Below are positions 1 through 10,438 of a DNA stretch of 64,000 bases, piece by piece. The position numbers and the translations under genes were made by a program. Location: positions 45,161-109,160 of the forward strand of contig CAIRAW010000067.1 of assembly GCA_903876735.1 (NCBI GenBank). The letters are read 5' to 3'. The notes under the pieces are model-generated. The model was not told where the DNA came from. It did not search any database and was given only the letters and a program-made list of their open reading frames with translations. Each line of letters begins with the position of its first letter. The first letter of the stretch is position 1. This DNA is from an uncultured beta proteobacterium (GTDB lineage Bacteria > Pseudomonadota > Gammaproteobacteria > Burkholderiales > Burkholderiaceae_C).

Positions 1-2
1 TC

Positions 3-551
3 GCGCTGATTCATTTTGATGCCCATTGCGACACCTGGCAGGATCACTTTGGCGAGCCGTCCGGCCACGGCACCTGGACTTACGAGGCCCTGCAGGAAGA
101 TTTGGTCAGCCCCGCACACACGGTGCAGATTGGAATCCGCTCCAGCGGCGAGCGTGCCGCCACCGAGTATTTGCAGGATCAGGGCGGCCTGATCTTCACG
201 GCGCGCGCGCTGCGTGGGCTGGATGGCGTCGCGCTGCACCCGGTCGTGCGCCAGATTCGAGAGCGCATCGGCAAGCGTCCCTGCTACCTGACGTTTGACA
301 TCGATTGTCTGGACCCGGCCTTTGCGCCCGGCACCGGCACACCCGAACCCGGTGGTCTGAGCAGTTCGCAGGCGCTCACGCTGCTGGAGGAACTGGCGCC
401 ACTGAACCTGATTGGAATGGACTGCGTCGAAGTGGCGCCGGCCTACGACCACGCTGAACTCACCAGCCTGGTCGCCGCCACCCTGGTCTGGACCTATCTG
501 TGCGGCCAGATTGCCAAGTCCGAGCGCGGGAGCGATAAGCATGCTGCTTGA
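3..551 (+). CDS. speB: Agmatinase / arginase-family ureohydrolase (5'-truncated by window edge)
   Basis: Frame is open from position 3 (ALIHFDAHCDTW...), with ureohydrolase motifs HFDAHCDT and TFDIDCLDPAFAPGTGTPEPGG. Confidence 0.93.
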   Translation, partial: ALIHFDAHCDTWQDHFGEPSGHGTWTYEALQEDLVSPAHTVQIGIRSSGERAATEYLQDQGGLIFTARALRGLDGVALHPVVRQIRERIGKRPCYLTFDIDCLDPAFAPGTGTPEPGGLSSSQALTLLEELAPLNLIGMDCVEVAPAYDHAELTSLVAATLVWTYLCGQIAKSERGSDKHAA

Positions 552-1842
552 TTCGGACACTCAGCTGAACCAGAAGAGCTATTACGAAGCCAGCGTGCAG
601 CGTCCCCCCGAGGGTGCGCCGCTTCAGGAGACCTTGCAGGCCGATGTGCTGGTGGTCGGCGCCGGTTTTGCCGGGCTCTCGGCTGCAATCGAGTTCGCCC
701 AGCGCGGCTATCAAGTGGTGGTGTTGGAGGCCGATCGCGTCTGCAGTGGCGCGTCCGGGCGCAACGGTGGCCAGGCCATCGTGGGCTATTCGGGTGGACA
801 GGGTCCGTTTGAGGAACAACTGGGCAAGGCCGATGCCAGAATCGCCTGGGACCTGTCGCTGCAAGCGCTGGACCTGATCGACGAGCGCATCGCTGCGCAC
901 GGGATCGAATGCGATCAGGTCAAGGGTTACCTTTATGTCGCCACCTCCGCGCGCAAGGCGCGCGCCCTTGAGGCCGACATGCAGACGCTGGCGCAGGACT
1001 ACGGGTTCGCGACGGAATTTGCGCGCGGTGTCGATGCGCAACGCTTGATTCAGAGTCCGCTCTATCACGCCGCCGCGTTCGAGAACCGATCCGGCCACCT
1101 GCACCCGCTCAAATATGGGCTGGGTCTGGCACGGGCAGCGCGCGAACTCGGCGTGCGGATCTTCGAGCACTCACCGGTGCTGGACCTGCAACGCGGCAGC
1201 CGCCTGACGGCGCGCACGGCGCAAGGGTCGGTGTCAGCGGCGTTCGGCCTGCTCGCTGGCAACTGCACCCTGGCCGAATACGGCCCCCGCGTGGCACCCG
1301 AGATTGCGTCGCGCATCATGCCGGCCGGTACCTACATGATCGCCACGGCGCCTCTTGACCCGGCACTGTGCGCCCGACTGATTCCCAGCAATGCGGCAGT
1401 CTGCGACAACAACTTCATCCTCGATTACTTCCGTTTCAGCGCCGACTCGCACATGCTGTTTGGCGGGCGCGTCAGCTACTCAACACGCACGCCGGCCAAT
1501 TTGAAGACCCTGATGGCGAAGCGCATGGGCCAGGTCTTTCCGTTATTACGCGAGGTGCCGATTGACTTTGTCTGGGGCGGCTTTGTCGACATCAGCATGA
1601 ACCGCGCACCTGATTTCGGGCGCTTGGGGCACAACCTGTATTACCTGCAGGGCTTCAGCGGCCATGGCGTGGCCCTGACCGGCCTGGCCGGGCGTCTGGT
1701 GGCGCAGGCAGTGGCGGGGCAGGCCGAGCGCTTTGATCTGTTTGCCCGGTTGCGCCACCGCGAGTTCCCCGGTGGCCCCTTGCTGCGCACGCCAAGTCTG
1801 GTGCTGGGCATGCTCTACCATCGCCTACGCGACGCCCTATAA
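541..1842 (+). CDS. puuB: FAD-dependent oxidoreductase, gamma-glutamylputrescine oxidase-like
   Basis: Dinucleotide-binding motif VLVVGAGFAGLSAAIEFAQRG; DAO-family C-terminus; ATG at 541 overlaps the speB stop; polyamine cluster context. Confidence 0.85.
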   Translation: MLLDSDTQLNQKSYYEASVQRPPEGAPLQETLQADVLVVGAGFAGLSAAIEFAQRGYQVVVLEADRVCSGASGRNGGQAIVGYSGGQGPFEEQLGKADARIAWDLSLQALDLIDERIAAHGIECDQVKGYLYVATSARKARALEADMQTLAQDYGFATEFARGVDAQRLIQSPLYHAAAFENRSGHLHPLKYGLGLARAARELGVRIFEHSPVLDLQRGSRLTARTAQGSVSAAFGLLAGNCTLAEYGPRVAPEIASRIMPAGTYMIATAPLDPALCARLIPSNAAVCDNNFILDYFRFSADSHMLFGGRVSYSTRTPANLKTLMAKRMGQVFPLLREVPIDFVWGGFVDISMNRAPDFGRLGHNLYYLQGFSGHGVALTGLAGRLVAQAVAGQAERFDLFARLRHREFPGGPLLRTPSLVLGMLYHRLRDAL

Positions 1843-3324
1843 GGCTTTTCGGCCGGGCTTGAGTCGTTGCAGCGCTGACGCCACGGTGTCCGCCAGCAGC
1901 GGGCCGTAGCGTTCGATGTCGGCCAGACGCGCGTAGCCGTAGCCGATGACCAGACCTTTGGCGTCCTGACGCTTAAGGCAATAGGCCGATAGCGGGCGCA
2001 CCGTCAGATCAAGTTTGCTCATCTGATCGGCCAGCGCCTGGTCGTCAATCGCTTCTGGCAAGCGCAAACACAGGTGCAAACCCTGTTCCGCGCCGGTGAT
2101 CTGGGCTTGTGGCCCCAGACAGGGCTGCAGCGCCGCCAGCAGGCAACGCCGTCGCTCGGCATAACTCTGACGTGCGCGGCGCAGGGCGCTGGCGAAATGG
2201 CCCATCTCGATGAATTCGGCCAAGGCGGCCTGCAGCGGCATCTGGCCCGGTCGATTCAGGTCGTAATGCGCGCGCTTGAAGGCCGCCACCAGACCTTTGG
2301 GCACAACCAGGTAGGCGAGTTTGAGACCCGGATACAAAACCTTCGAGAACGAGCCCATGTAGAGCACGCGCTGATCGGTGTCGAGTCCGGCCAGCGAGGA
2401 GATCGGCGGTCCGCTGAAGCGGAATTCGCTATCGTAATCGTCTTCGAGTATCCAGGCCTTGTGTTGCCGGGCCAGCGCCAGGATCTGGTGGCGCCGCTCC
2501 AGCGACATCACGGCACCGGTCGGGTACTGGTGCGAGGGCGTGACGTAAATCAGGCGCGGTGGCGTCGCCTCGTCGTGGGCCTGCGGCGCAATGCCGTGTT
2601 CGTCAACCGGCACCGGATGCAGACTCAGGCCGGTGGCCATGAAGGCCTTGACCGCGCCCCAATAGGCCGGGTCCTCGAGCCAGACCGTATCCCTGTGATC
2701 TGCCAGCAGGTGGGCGCATAGCTCCATGGTCTGTTGGGTTCCGCTGGTGATGATGACCTGCTCGACGTCGAGCGGCACGCTGCGAAAAATGCGCAGGTAA
2801 TCGGCCACGGCCCGGCGCAGCGGTGCGTAACCGCCCGAGTCGTTGTAGTCCAGCATCTCGGGATAGGTCATGCGCCAGTGCTTGTTTTGCAGGCGTTGCC
2901 ACAAGGCCACCGGAAAGGCGTTGAAGTCGGCAATGCCCGGGGTAAATGGCTGAATCTCAAGCTGGCTGGCGCAAAACGTCGTCGCCAGCGCCTGGCCGCG
3001 CCGGGACAACTCGGCGCCCTGGTCCTCGCGCGCCAAATGCCGGCGTCGGGTCGGTTTGGGAACACCGTCTTTGACAAAGGTGCCGCTGCCGACATGGCTC
3101 ACCAGATAACCTTCGACCGTCAGCTGACTCAGCGCCGCGACCACCGTGTTGCGCGACATGCCCAGATCCTGTACCAGGTCGCGGCTCGACGGCAGGCGGT
3201 CGCCGGCCGCGAGCTTGCCGTCGAGGATGGCGCGGCGCAAGGCTTCGTACAGTTGACGGTGCAGCGGCAGTTTGTCCTGCAAGCGCAAACGGTTAATTTC
3301 GGTCAGCAACAGTTCCGAGAGCAT
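1837..3324 (-). CDS. MocR/PdxR-type GntR-family transcriptional regulator with aminotransferase-like domain
   Basis: N-terminal winged-HTH (LYEALRRAILDGKLAAGDRLPSSRDLVQDLGMSRNTVVAALSQL) plus class-I aminotransferase-like domain (LEDDYDSEFR, GSFSKVLYPGLKLAYLV). Confidence 0.92.
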   Translation of the reverse strand: MLSELLLTEINRLRLQDKLPLHRQLYEALRRAILDGKLAAGDRLPSSRDLVQDLGMSRNTVVAALSQLTVEGYLVSHVGSGTFVKDGVPKPTRRRHLAREDQGAELSRRGQALATTFCASQLEIQPFTPGIADFNAFPVALWQRLQNKHWRMTYPEMLDYNDSGGYAPLRRAVADYLRIFRSVPLDVEQVIITSGTQQTMELCAHLLADHRDTVWLEDPAYWGAVKAFMATGLSLHPVPVDEHGIAPQAHDEATPPRLIYVTPSHQYPTGAVMSLERRHQILALARQHKAWILEDDYDSEFRFSGPPISSLAGLDTDQRVLYMGSFSKVLYPGLKLAYLVVPKGLVAAFKRAHYDLNRPGQMPLQAALAEFIEMGHFASALRRARQSYAERRRCLLAALQPCLGPQAQITGAEQGLHLCLRLPEAIDDQALADQMSKLDLTVRPLSAYCLKRQDAKGLVIGYGYARLADIERYGPLLADTVASALQRLKPGRKAL

Positions 3325-3356
3325 AAAGTGGCACCCTGTACTTGGATTAACTGGCT

Positions 3357-3389
3357 CCCATTGTCAACCAATTGCACCCGCACAATGGG
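3357..3389. promoter_or_regulatory. Inverted repeat CCCATTGT-N17-ACAATGGG between divergent regulator and puuA-like gene (candidate operator)
   Basis: Perfect 8-bp arms at 3357-3364 and 3382-3389 in the intergenic region. Confidence 0.55.
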
Positions 3390-3423
3390 TCAAGGAACGC
3401 GCAACCGCAGTCTGGAGTAATTT

Positions 3424-4791
3424 ATGAACGACAAGAAAACGATGAACTTCAACGATCTGGAGCAGTGGCTCAACGAGCGTCGGGTCACGGAAGTCGAGTG
3501 TCTGGTGCCCGACTTGACCGGCGTTGCGCGCGGCAAGATCCTGCCGCGCGGAAAATTCACCGAAGACCGTGGCATGCGCCTGCCGCAGGCGATTGTGGCC
3601 ATGGGCGTGACCGGCGAGTTCCCGGAGAGTGGTCCCTATTACGACGTCATCGACCCGACCGACAAGGACATGCAGTTGCGCCCGGACCCATCGACCGTGC
3701 GCATTGTTCCCTGGGCAACAGACCCTACGGCGCAGGTGATTCACGACTGCTTTGACCACCACGGCAACCTGGTGCCGTTCGCACCCCGCACCGTGCTGCG
3801 CCGGGTCTGCGACCTGTTTGCGGCCGAGGGCCTGCAGCCCATCGTCGCGCCCGAACTCGAGTTTTACCTGACCGCGCGCAACACCGACCCCAACACCCTG
3901 CTGCGCCCGCCGGTCGGTCGCAGCGGTCGCGCCGAGACCTCGCGCCAGGCCTACAGCATCGATGCCGTCAACGAGTTCGACCCGTTGTTCGAGGAGATTT
4001 ACGACTATTGCGACAAGATGGAACTCAACGTCGACACGCTGATCCATGAGGTCGGGGCCGGGCAAATGGAGATCAATTTCTTCCACGCCGAACCGCTCGG
4101 ACTGGCCGACGAGGTCTTCTTCTTCAAGCGCACCGTGCGCGAAGCGGCGCTGCGCCACGACATGTACGCCACCTTCATGGCCAAGCCAATCGCGGGTGAG
4201 CCCGGCAGTGCCATGCATGTGCACCAGAGTCTGCTCGATGTGGCGACTGGCAAAAACGTCTTCAGCAACGAGGACGGAACGCCGTCCGAGACCTTCATGC
4301 ATTACATCGGTGGCCTGCAGCGCTACATCCCGGCCGCCATGGTGCTGGTAGCGCCCTACGTCAACAGCTACCGACGACTGTCGCGCAACACGGCGGCGCC
4401 GATCAATATCGAGTGGGGCTATGACAACCGCACGGTTGGCATCCGCTCACCGATTTCGTCGCCGGCGGCCCGGCGCGTCGAAAACCGCGTGATCGGTGCC
4501 GACGCCAACCCCTATGTCGCCATGGCGATGACGCTGGCCTGCGGCTACCTCGGCATCAAGAACAAGATCAAACCCAAATCCGAAATGAAGGGCGACGCTT
4601 ACCTGGCGCCTTATTCCCTGCCGCGCAGCCTGGGTGAGGCGCTTGACTGGCTGCGCCGCGAGCCCGATCTGCACGAGGTGCTGGGCAAGGAATTCATCAC
4701 CGTGTACTCGGAGATCAAGGAACTCGAGTTCGATGAGTTCATGAAAGTGATTTCACCCTGGGAGCGTGAGCACCTGTTGCTGCACGTCTGA
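3424..4791 (+). CDS. puuA: Glutamine synthetase family, gamma-glutamylputrescine synthetase-like
   Basis: GS-family motifs (VAPELEFYLT, GAGQMEINF, NIEWGYDNRTVGIRSP); polyamine cluster. Confidence 0.88.
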   Translation: MNDKKTMNFNDLEQWLNERRVTEVECLVPDLTGVARGKILPRGKFTEDRGMRLPQAIVAMGVTGEFPESGPYYDVIDPTDKDMQLRPDPSTVRIVPWATDPTAQVIHDCFDHHGNLVPFAPRTVLRRVCDLFAAEGLQPIVAPELEFYLTARNTDPNTLLRPPVGRSGRAETSRQAYSIDAVNEFDPLFEEIYDYCDKMELNVDTLIHEVGAGQMEINFFHAEPLGLADEVFFFKRTVREAALRHDMYATFMAKPIAGEPGSAMHVHQSLLDVATGKNVFSNEDGTPSETFMHYIGGLQRYIPAAMVLVAPYVNSYRRLSRNTAAPINIEWGYDNRTVGIRSPISSPAARRVENRVIGADANPYVAMAMTLACGYLGIKNKIKPKSEMKGDAYLAPYSLPRSLGEALDWLRREPDLHEVLGKEFITVYSEIKELEFDEFMKVISPWEREHLLLHV

Positions 4792-4823
4792 TTGACCATC
4801 CCCTCCTGATTAAAGGAACCCTC

Positions 4824-6221
4824 ATGAATACCGTGCTTGACACCGCTGCCATCCAGGCGCTCGACACTGCCCATTTTCTGCACCCGTTCACCGATTACAA
4901 GGACCTGGCCACACGCGGCGCGCGCGTGATCACCAAAGGCGAGGGCATCTACGTCTGGGATTCCGAGGGCAAACGCCTGCTCGATGCCATGAGCGGACTG
5001 TGGTGCGTCAATGCCGGATACGGCCGCAAGGAACTGGCCGACGCGGCGCACAAGCAGATGATGACGCTGCCGTTCTACAACAGCTTCTTCCAGACCACCA
5101 ATGTGCCGGCGGTGCAGCTTGCCACCAAATTGGCGTCTCTGGCACCAAAAGTGGGCAACCGCAGTTTTCAGCACGTTTTCTACTCATCGAGCGGCAGCGA
5201 AAGCAACGACTCCAATGTGCGCATGGTGCGCCGCTACTGGGACCTGCTTGGCCAACCGCAGCGCAAGGTCATCATCAGCCGCCTCAATGCCTACCATGGC
5301 AGCACCATGGCCGGCGCTTCGCTGGGTGGCATGAGCGGCATGCATGCCCAGGGCGATCTGCCGATTCCCAACATCACGCACATCGGTCAGCCCTATTATT
5401 TTGAGAACGGCCTGCCGGGCGAGAGCGCCAACGACTTCGGCCTGCGTGCGGCGCGCTGGCTGGAGGAAAAAATTCTTGAAATTGGAGCCGACAAGGTCGC
5501 GGCCTTTATTGCCGAGCCGGTGCAGGGCGCCGGCGGCGTCATCATCCCGCCCGCTACCTATTGGCCCGAGATCCAGCGCATCGTCGACCAATACGGCATC
5601 CTGCTGATCAGCGACGAGGTCATTTGCGCCTTCGGCCGGCTGGGCACCTGGTTTGGCTATGAAAAGTTTGGCTACAAACCCGATCTGGTGACCTTTGCCA
5701 AGGCGGTTACCAGCGGCTATGTGCCGCTCGGTGGCGTGATGGTGGGGGACCGCGTGGCCAAGGTCCTGATCGAGAAGGGCGGTGAATTCAACCATGGCTA
5801 CACCTACAGCGGGCATCCGGTGGCCTGCGCCGTGGCCCTGGCCAATCTGGACATCATGGAGCGCGAGCAGTTGCCGCAGCGCGTGCGTGACGACGTTGGA
5901 CCCTATCTGGCGCAGCGCTTTCTTGAAATTGGGGCACACCCACTGGTCGGCATGGCTGAAACCTGCGGCTTCATGGCAGGCCTGGTGCTGGTCAAGAACA
6001 AGCAGCGGCTGGAACGTTTTTCCGAGGAATTGTCGGTGGGTATGATTTGCCGCGGGCATTGCTTTGGCAACGGCCTGATCATGCGCGCTGTGGGTGATCG
6101 CATGATCATCGCGCCGCCCCTGACCATGACACACACCCAGATTGACGAAATGGTGACGCTGATCCTGCGCTGTCTTGATCTCACTTATCAGGAAGTGAAG
6201 GAAAAAGGCTGGTTGGCATAG
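4824..6221 (+). CDS. spuC: Class-III aminotransferase, putrescine/polyamine:pyruvate transaminase-like
   Basis: PLP class-III motifs (LLISDEVICAFGRLGTWFGYEKFGYKPDLVTFAKAVTSGYVPLGGV); start just after the GS gene. Confidence 0.88.
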   Translation: MNTVLDTAAIQALDTAHFLHPFTDYKDLATRGARVITKGEGIYVWDSEGKRLLDAMSGLWCVNAGYGRKELADAAHKQMMTLPFYNSFFQTTNVPAVQLATKLASLAPKVGNRSFQHVFYSSSGSESNDSNVRMVRRYWDLLGQPQRKVIISRLNAYHGSTMAGASLGGMSGMHAQGDLPIPNITHIGQPYYFENGLPGESANDFGLRAARWLEEKILEIGADKVAAFIAEPVQGAGGVIIPPATYWPEIQRIVDQYGILLISDEVICAFGRLGTWFGYEKFGYKPDLVTFAKAVTSGYVPLGGVMVGDRVAKVLIEKGGEFNHGYTYSGHPVACAVALANLDIMEREQLPQRVRDDVGPYLAQRFLEIGAHPLVGMAETCGFMAGLVLVKNKQRLERFSEELSVGMICRGHCFGNGLIMRAVGDRMIIAPPLTMTHTQIDEMVTLILRCLDLTYQEVKEKGWLA

Positions 6222-6334
6222 GGATTGCATGGATAGAAACACCTGATTTTGGGGTTTACCATCCAGCATTGGGTAGGTTCGATCGATTACTTCAGGAGAA
6301 TGAATTGGGCAATTCAACATTTGGAAAAAGATTG

Positions 6335-7438
6335 ATGGGCAAACTGATGACGGGTGTGGCGCTGGCCGCCTCGCTTGCCTTTGCTGCCACCTCGGCGCTG
6401 GCGCAGGAGGAAAAGGTACTCAATATCTACAACTGGTCGGACTACATCGCGGAAGACACGATCCAAAATTTTGAGAAGGAAACAGGCATCAAGGTTCGCT
6501 ATGACACCTTCGACAACAACGAAATCCTGCACGCCAAGCTGGTCGCCGGCAAGACCGGCTACGACATCGTCGTGCCATCATCCGGGTGGGCGAGACTGCA
6601 GATGGAAGGCGGCTTGCTGCGCAAACTCGACAAGGCCCAATTGCCGAACCTGAAGAACCTGGATCCCGACATCCAGGCCCAGATCGCCAGCCTTGATCCG
6701 GGCAACCAGTACCTGGTCAACTGGCTTTGGGGCTACACCACCATTGGTATCAACACGGCAAAAGTCAAGGCAGCGCTGGGTTCGGAGCCAATGCCGGCCA
6801 ATGTCTGGGAACTGTTCTTCAACCCCAAATACGTCAGCAAGATGAAGAGCTGCGGCGTTTCGGTGCTTGACAGTGCTTCCGAGGTATTGCCAGCCGCGCT
6901 GCACTACCTGGGCAAGGACCCCTTCAGCAAGAACGCGGCCGACTACCAGGAAGCCAGCAGCCTGCTCAAGTCGGTGCGGCCCTACATCACCCTGTTCAGT
7001 TCCTCAGGCTACATAAATGACATGGCTGGCGGCTCGATCTGCCTGGCGCTGGGCTGGAATGGCGACATCAATATCGCGCGTCAGCGCGCCATTGAAGGCA
7101 AGACCGGCCAGGACATCGTGGCTCTGATCCCGAAAAACGGCGGCCTGCTGTTCTTCGACATGATGGCCATGCCGACGGACGCGCCGCATCCGAAGAACGC
7201 CCATCTGTTCATGAACTACATCATGCGCGCGGAAGTACATGCGTCCCTGACCAACAAGGTGTTCTACGCGAATCCGAACAAGGAGTCGCGCAAGCACATC
7301 AAGGCTGAGGTGGCGCACAACCCGTCGGTGTTCCCGACCTCGGCCGAAATGGCCACGATGGTGCCACCGAAAGCGCTGAATAACGACATCCGACGCCAGA
7401 TCACCCGTGTCTACACGGCGTTCAAGACGGGGTTTTGA
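6335..7438 (+). CDS. potF: Polyamine ABC transporter periplasmic substrate-binding protein
   Basis: Signal peptide MGKLMTGVALAASLAFAATSALA, then VLNIYNWSDYIAEDTIQNFEKETGIKVRYDTFDNNE typical of PotD/PotF; start chosen at 6335. Confidence 0.92.
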   Translation: MGKLMTGVALAASLAFAATSALAQEEKVLNIYNWSDYIAEDTIQNFEKETGIKVRYDTFDNNEILHAKLVAGKTGYDIVVPSSGWARLQMEGGLLRKLDKAQLPNLKNLDPDIQAQIASLDPGNQYLVNWLWGYTTIGINTAKVKAALGSEPMPANVWELFFNPKYVSKMKSCGVSVLDSASEVLPAALHYLGKDPFSKNAADYQEASSLLKSVRPYITLFSSSGYINDMAGGSICLALGWNGDINIARQRAIEGKTGQDIVALIPKNGGLLFFDMMAMPTDAPHPKNAHLFMNYIMRAEVHASLTNKVFYANPNKESRKHIKAEVAHNPSVFPTSAEMATMVPPKALNNDIRRQITRVYTAFKTGF

Positions 7439-7452
7439 TCATTGTTTCCTGA

Positions 7453-8631
7453 TTGAGTGAGGGTTCCCTGGTGGCAACTGCCTCGAATTCCAAACCTGCG
7501 CCGGCTCCGGTCAGGGCCGGTGCGCCGTTTTTGCAGATCAAACGCATCGTCAAGCAGTTTGACGATGTGTTTGCGGTCGACGATGTGTCACTCGACATCC
7601 AGCAGGGCGAGATTTTTGCCCTGTTGGGTTCGTCCGGTTGCGGCAAGTCGACCTTGCTGCGCATGCTGGCCGGATTTGAAGTGCCGACCTCAGGGCAGAT
7701 CATGCTGGCGGGGCAGGACATTGTGGGCCTGGCGCCCTATGAGCGTCCGATCAACATGATGTTTCAGAGCTACGCCCTGTTTCCGCATTTGAGCGTCTGG
7801 GACAACGTCGCCTTCGGCTTGCGCCGCGATGGCTTGCCCAAGGACGAAATCGAGATCCGCGTGACCCAGATGCTGGACCTGGTGCAGCTCAAGGCCTATG
7901 CCAAACGCAAGCCGCACCAGCTCTCTGGCGGTCAGCAGCAGCGGGTGGCACTGGCACGCAGTCTGGCCAAGCGTCCCAAACTGCTGCTGCTGGACGAACC
8001 GCTGGGGGCGCTGGACGCCAAACTGCGCGAGCGCACCCAACTCGAACTGGTCGACATCATCGAGCAGGTCGGCGTGACCTGTGTCATGGTGACGCACGAT
8101 CAGGAAGAGGCGATGGTCATGGCCACGCGCATCGGCGTCATGAGCGAGGGCAAGATTCTGCAGATCGGTCGGCCAGCCGACATCTACGAAACACCGAACT
8201 GCCGCTTCGTTGCGGACTTTATTGGCAGCGTCAACCTGTTCAAGGGTACGGTGGAAGTCGATGAAGCCGATCACGTCATCATCGGCTCGCCCGAGTGCAA
8301 GCATTACGTCAGCCACGGCATCACCGGCACCAGCGGCATGGCGGTTCATGTCGCGGTGCGGCCTGAAAAAATCACCATCCAGTCACTCCCTCCGCATGAT
8401 GACGAGCGGGATTCTCCGGAAGAAATCGGGATGAACATGGCGCAGGGCGTCATCAAGGACCTGGCCTATCTGGGCAGCCTCACCACCTATCACGTGGCGC
8501 TGGATGGCGGCAAGACCGTGGTCAAGGTCACGCACACCAACGCGGCGCGCCGCGATGCCACGCAGCTGACCTGGGGCGATCGCGTCTATGTCTGGTGGTG
8601 CGGCAGTGACGTGGTCGTTTTGACCAGTTGA
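7453..8631 (+). CDS. potG: Polyamine ABC transporter ATP-binding protein
   Basis: Walker A GSSGCGKST, signature LSGGQQQRVALARSL, Walker B LLLLDEPLGALD, TOBE-like C-terminus; start is TTG 7453 or GTG 7471. Confidence 0.93.
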   Translation: MSEGSLVATASNSKPAPAPVRAGAPFLQIKRIVKQFDDVFAVDDVSLDIQQGEIFALLGSSGCGKSTLLRMLAGFEVPTSGQIMLAGQDIVGLAPYERPINMMFQSYALFPHLSVWDNVAFGLRRDGLPKDEIEIRVTQMLDLVQLKAYAKRKPHQLSGGQQQRVALARSLAKRPKLLLLDEPLGALDAKLRERTQLELVDIIEQVGVTCVMVTHDQEEAMVMATRIGVMSEGKILQIGRPADIYETPNCRFVADFIGSVNLFKGTVEVDEADHVIIGSPECKHYVSHGITGTSGMAVHVAVRPEKITIQSLPPHDDERDSPEEIGMNMAQGVIKDLAYLGSLTTYHVALDGGKTVVKVTHTNAARRDATQLTWGDRVYVWWCGSDVVVLTS

Positions 8632-8638
8632 GAGCGCC

Positions 8639-9565
8639 ATGACTGCCTCTGTCAAGTCCATTTCCTACGTGCACCAACAGATCATCGGGATCTGGGGTCG
8701 CAACTTGGTGATCGCATTTCCACTGAGCTTTCTGCTGATTTTCTTTCTGCTGCCATTTCTGGTGGTGCTCAAGATCAGCGTCTCGGAAATGGACAACGTG
8801 GTCTTCAAAGATCTGCTGGTCTGGTCCGATGGTCTGCTGCAGCTCAAGCTCAAGCTGAGCAACTACATCTTCATTGCGCAGGACGATCTGTACTTCCAGA
8901 CCTACCTGAGCTCGCTGAAGTTCGCCGCCGTCACAACCGCGTTGTGCCTTGTGATTGCCTATCCGTTTGCTTACTTCATGGCGCGCAGCCCGGCCGACAA
9001 ACGACCAGCCTTGCTGATGCTGGTGATGCTGCCGTTCTGGACATCGTTCCTGCTGCGCGTCTACGCCTGGAAGATGCTGCTGGCCGACAGTGGCGTCTTC
9101 AATAACATGGCGCTTGCAGCAGGCTTGATCTCCGAGCCGATCAAGATGATGAACACCCCGTTCTCTCTGGTGCTGGGCATGGTCTATACCTATGTGCCCT
9201 TCATGATCCTGCCGCTCTACGCCAACCTGGTGAAGATGGATTTGCGCTTGCTCGAAGCAGCACTGGACCTTGGCGCTACACCGTGGCAGGCTTTCTGGCG
9301 CATTACCGTGCCCCTGTCCAAGAGCGGTGTGATTGCCGGCTCGATGCTGGTGTTCATCCCCTGTGTCGGTGAGTTCGTGATCCCCGAACTGCTGGGCGGT
9401 CCGCAAACCCTGATGATCGGTCGCGTGCTGTGGGATGAATTTTTCAGCAACAACGACTGGCCGATGGCGGCCACGGTGGCCGTGGTCATGGTCCTGCTCA
9501 TCATCGTGCCGCTGGCCCTGTTCAACAAATACCAGGCCGAGAGCACAGGCGGAGGGCGGACATGA
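8639..9565 (+). CDS. potH: Polyamine ABC transporter permease
   Basis: Multi-span permease; EAA-like loop LLEAALDLGATPWQAFWRITVPLSKSGV. Confidence 0.92.
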   Translation: MTASVKSISYVHQQIIGIWGRNLVIAFPLSFLLIFFLLPFLVVLKISVSEMDNVVFKDLLVWSDGLLQLKLKLSNYIFIAQDDLYFQTYLSSLKFAAVTTALCLVIAYPFAYFMARSPADKRPALLMLVMLPFWTSFLLRVYAWKMLLADSGVFNNMALAAGLISEPIKMMNTPFSLVLGMVYTYVPFMILPLYANLVKMDLRLLEAALDLGATPWQAFWRITVPLSKSGVIAGSMLVFIPCVGEFVIPELLGGPQTLMIGRVLWDEFFSNNDWPMAATVAVVMVLLIIVPLALFNKYQAESTGGGRT

Positions 9566-10407
9566 AGCTCGATGCCGGTCGCCTCACCTCGCGCGTCTGG
9601 ATGAGCGCGGTCTTTGTCTTTTTGTACCTGCCGATCGTGACGCTGATTGTGCTGAGCTTCAATGCCAGCCCGATGGTCACCAGTTGGGGCGGCTGGTCCC
9701 TGCGCTGGTACTACGCTCTGGCCAAGGACGTTGAAATCATCGCCGGCTTCCGTCTGTCGCTTGAAATCGCCTTTCTGACGGCCTGTGCCTCTGTGGTTCT
9801 GGGCACGCTGGCGGCACTGGCGCTGACCCGTTTCAAGCGCTTTCCGGGGCGCACCCTGTTTGCCGGCATGGTGAACTCGCCGCTGGTCATGCCCGAGGTC
9901 ATCATCGGCCTGTCGCTGCTCCTGATGCTGGTCTCGGTGCAGCGCGCCTTTGGTTTTCCCGACCGCGGCCTGATGACGATCTGGTTTGGTCACACCTTGC
10001 TGGGCATGGCTTATGCCACGGTGGTCGTGCAGTCGCGCCTGCAGGAGATGAGTCCGCAACTTGAAGAGGCGGCGCAGGACCTTGGTTGCCACCCGTGGCA
10101 GGTCTTTTTCCTGGTCACGCTGCCGCTGATTTCGCAAGCCATTGGCTCGGCCTGGCTTTTAACATTCACCTTGTCGCTCGACGACGTGGTGCTGTCGGCT
10201 TTTCTGTCGGGGCCGGGGTCAACCACCATGCCGATCACCATTTTCAGCCGTGCCCGGCTGGGCCTGAGCCCCAGCGTCAACACGGTGGCGACTTTGACGG
10301 TGGCGGTTGTCAGCGTCGGTGTGGTGCTGGCAAGCATCTGGCTTTCTCGCTCTGAGCGCAGGCGTGCGCAAGAGATGTCCGCAGCGTTTCGGGGTGTCGC
10401 TTCCTGA
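9562..10407 (+). CDS. potI: Polyamine ABC transporter permease
   Basis: Permease with EAA loop LEEAAQDLGCHPWQVFFLVTLPLIS; ATGA overlap with potH. Confidence 0.92.
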   Translation: MKLDAGRLTSRVWMSAVFVFLYLPIVTLIVLSFNASPMVTSWGGWSLRWYYALAKDVEIIAGFRLSLEIAFLTACASVVLGTLAALALTRFKRFPGRTLFAGMVNSPLVMPEVIIGLSLLLMLVSVQRAFGFPDRGLMTIWFGHTLLGMAYATVVVQSRLQEMSPQLEEAAQDLGCHPWQVFFLVTLPLISQAIGSAWLLTFTLSLDDVVLSAFLSGPGSTTMPITIFSRARLGLSPSVNTVATLTVAVVSVGVVLASIWLSRSERRRAQEMSAAFRGVAS

Positions 10408-10438
10408 TTTTTCTTGATTCATTTATTTTGGAGTACAA

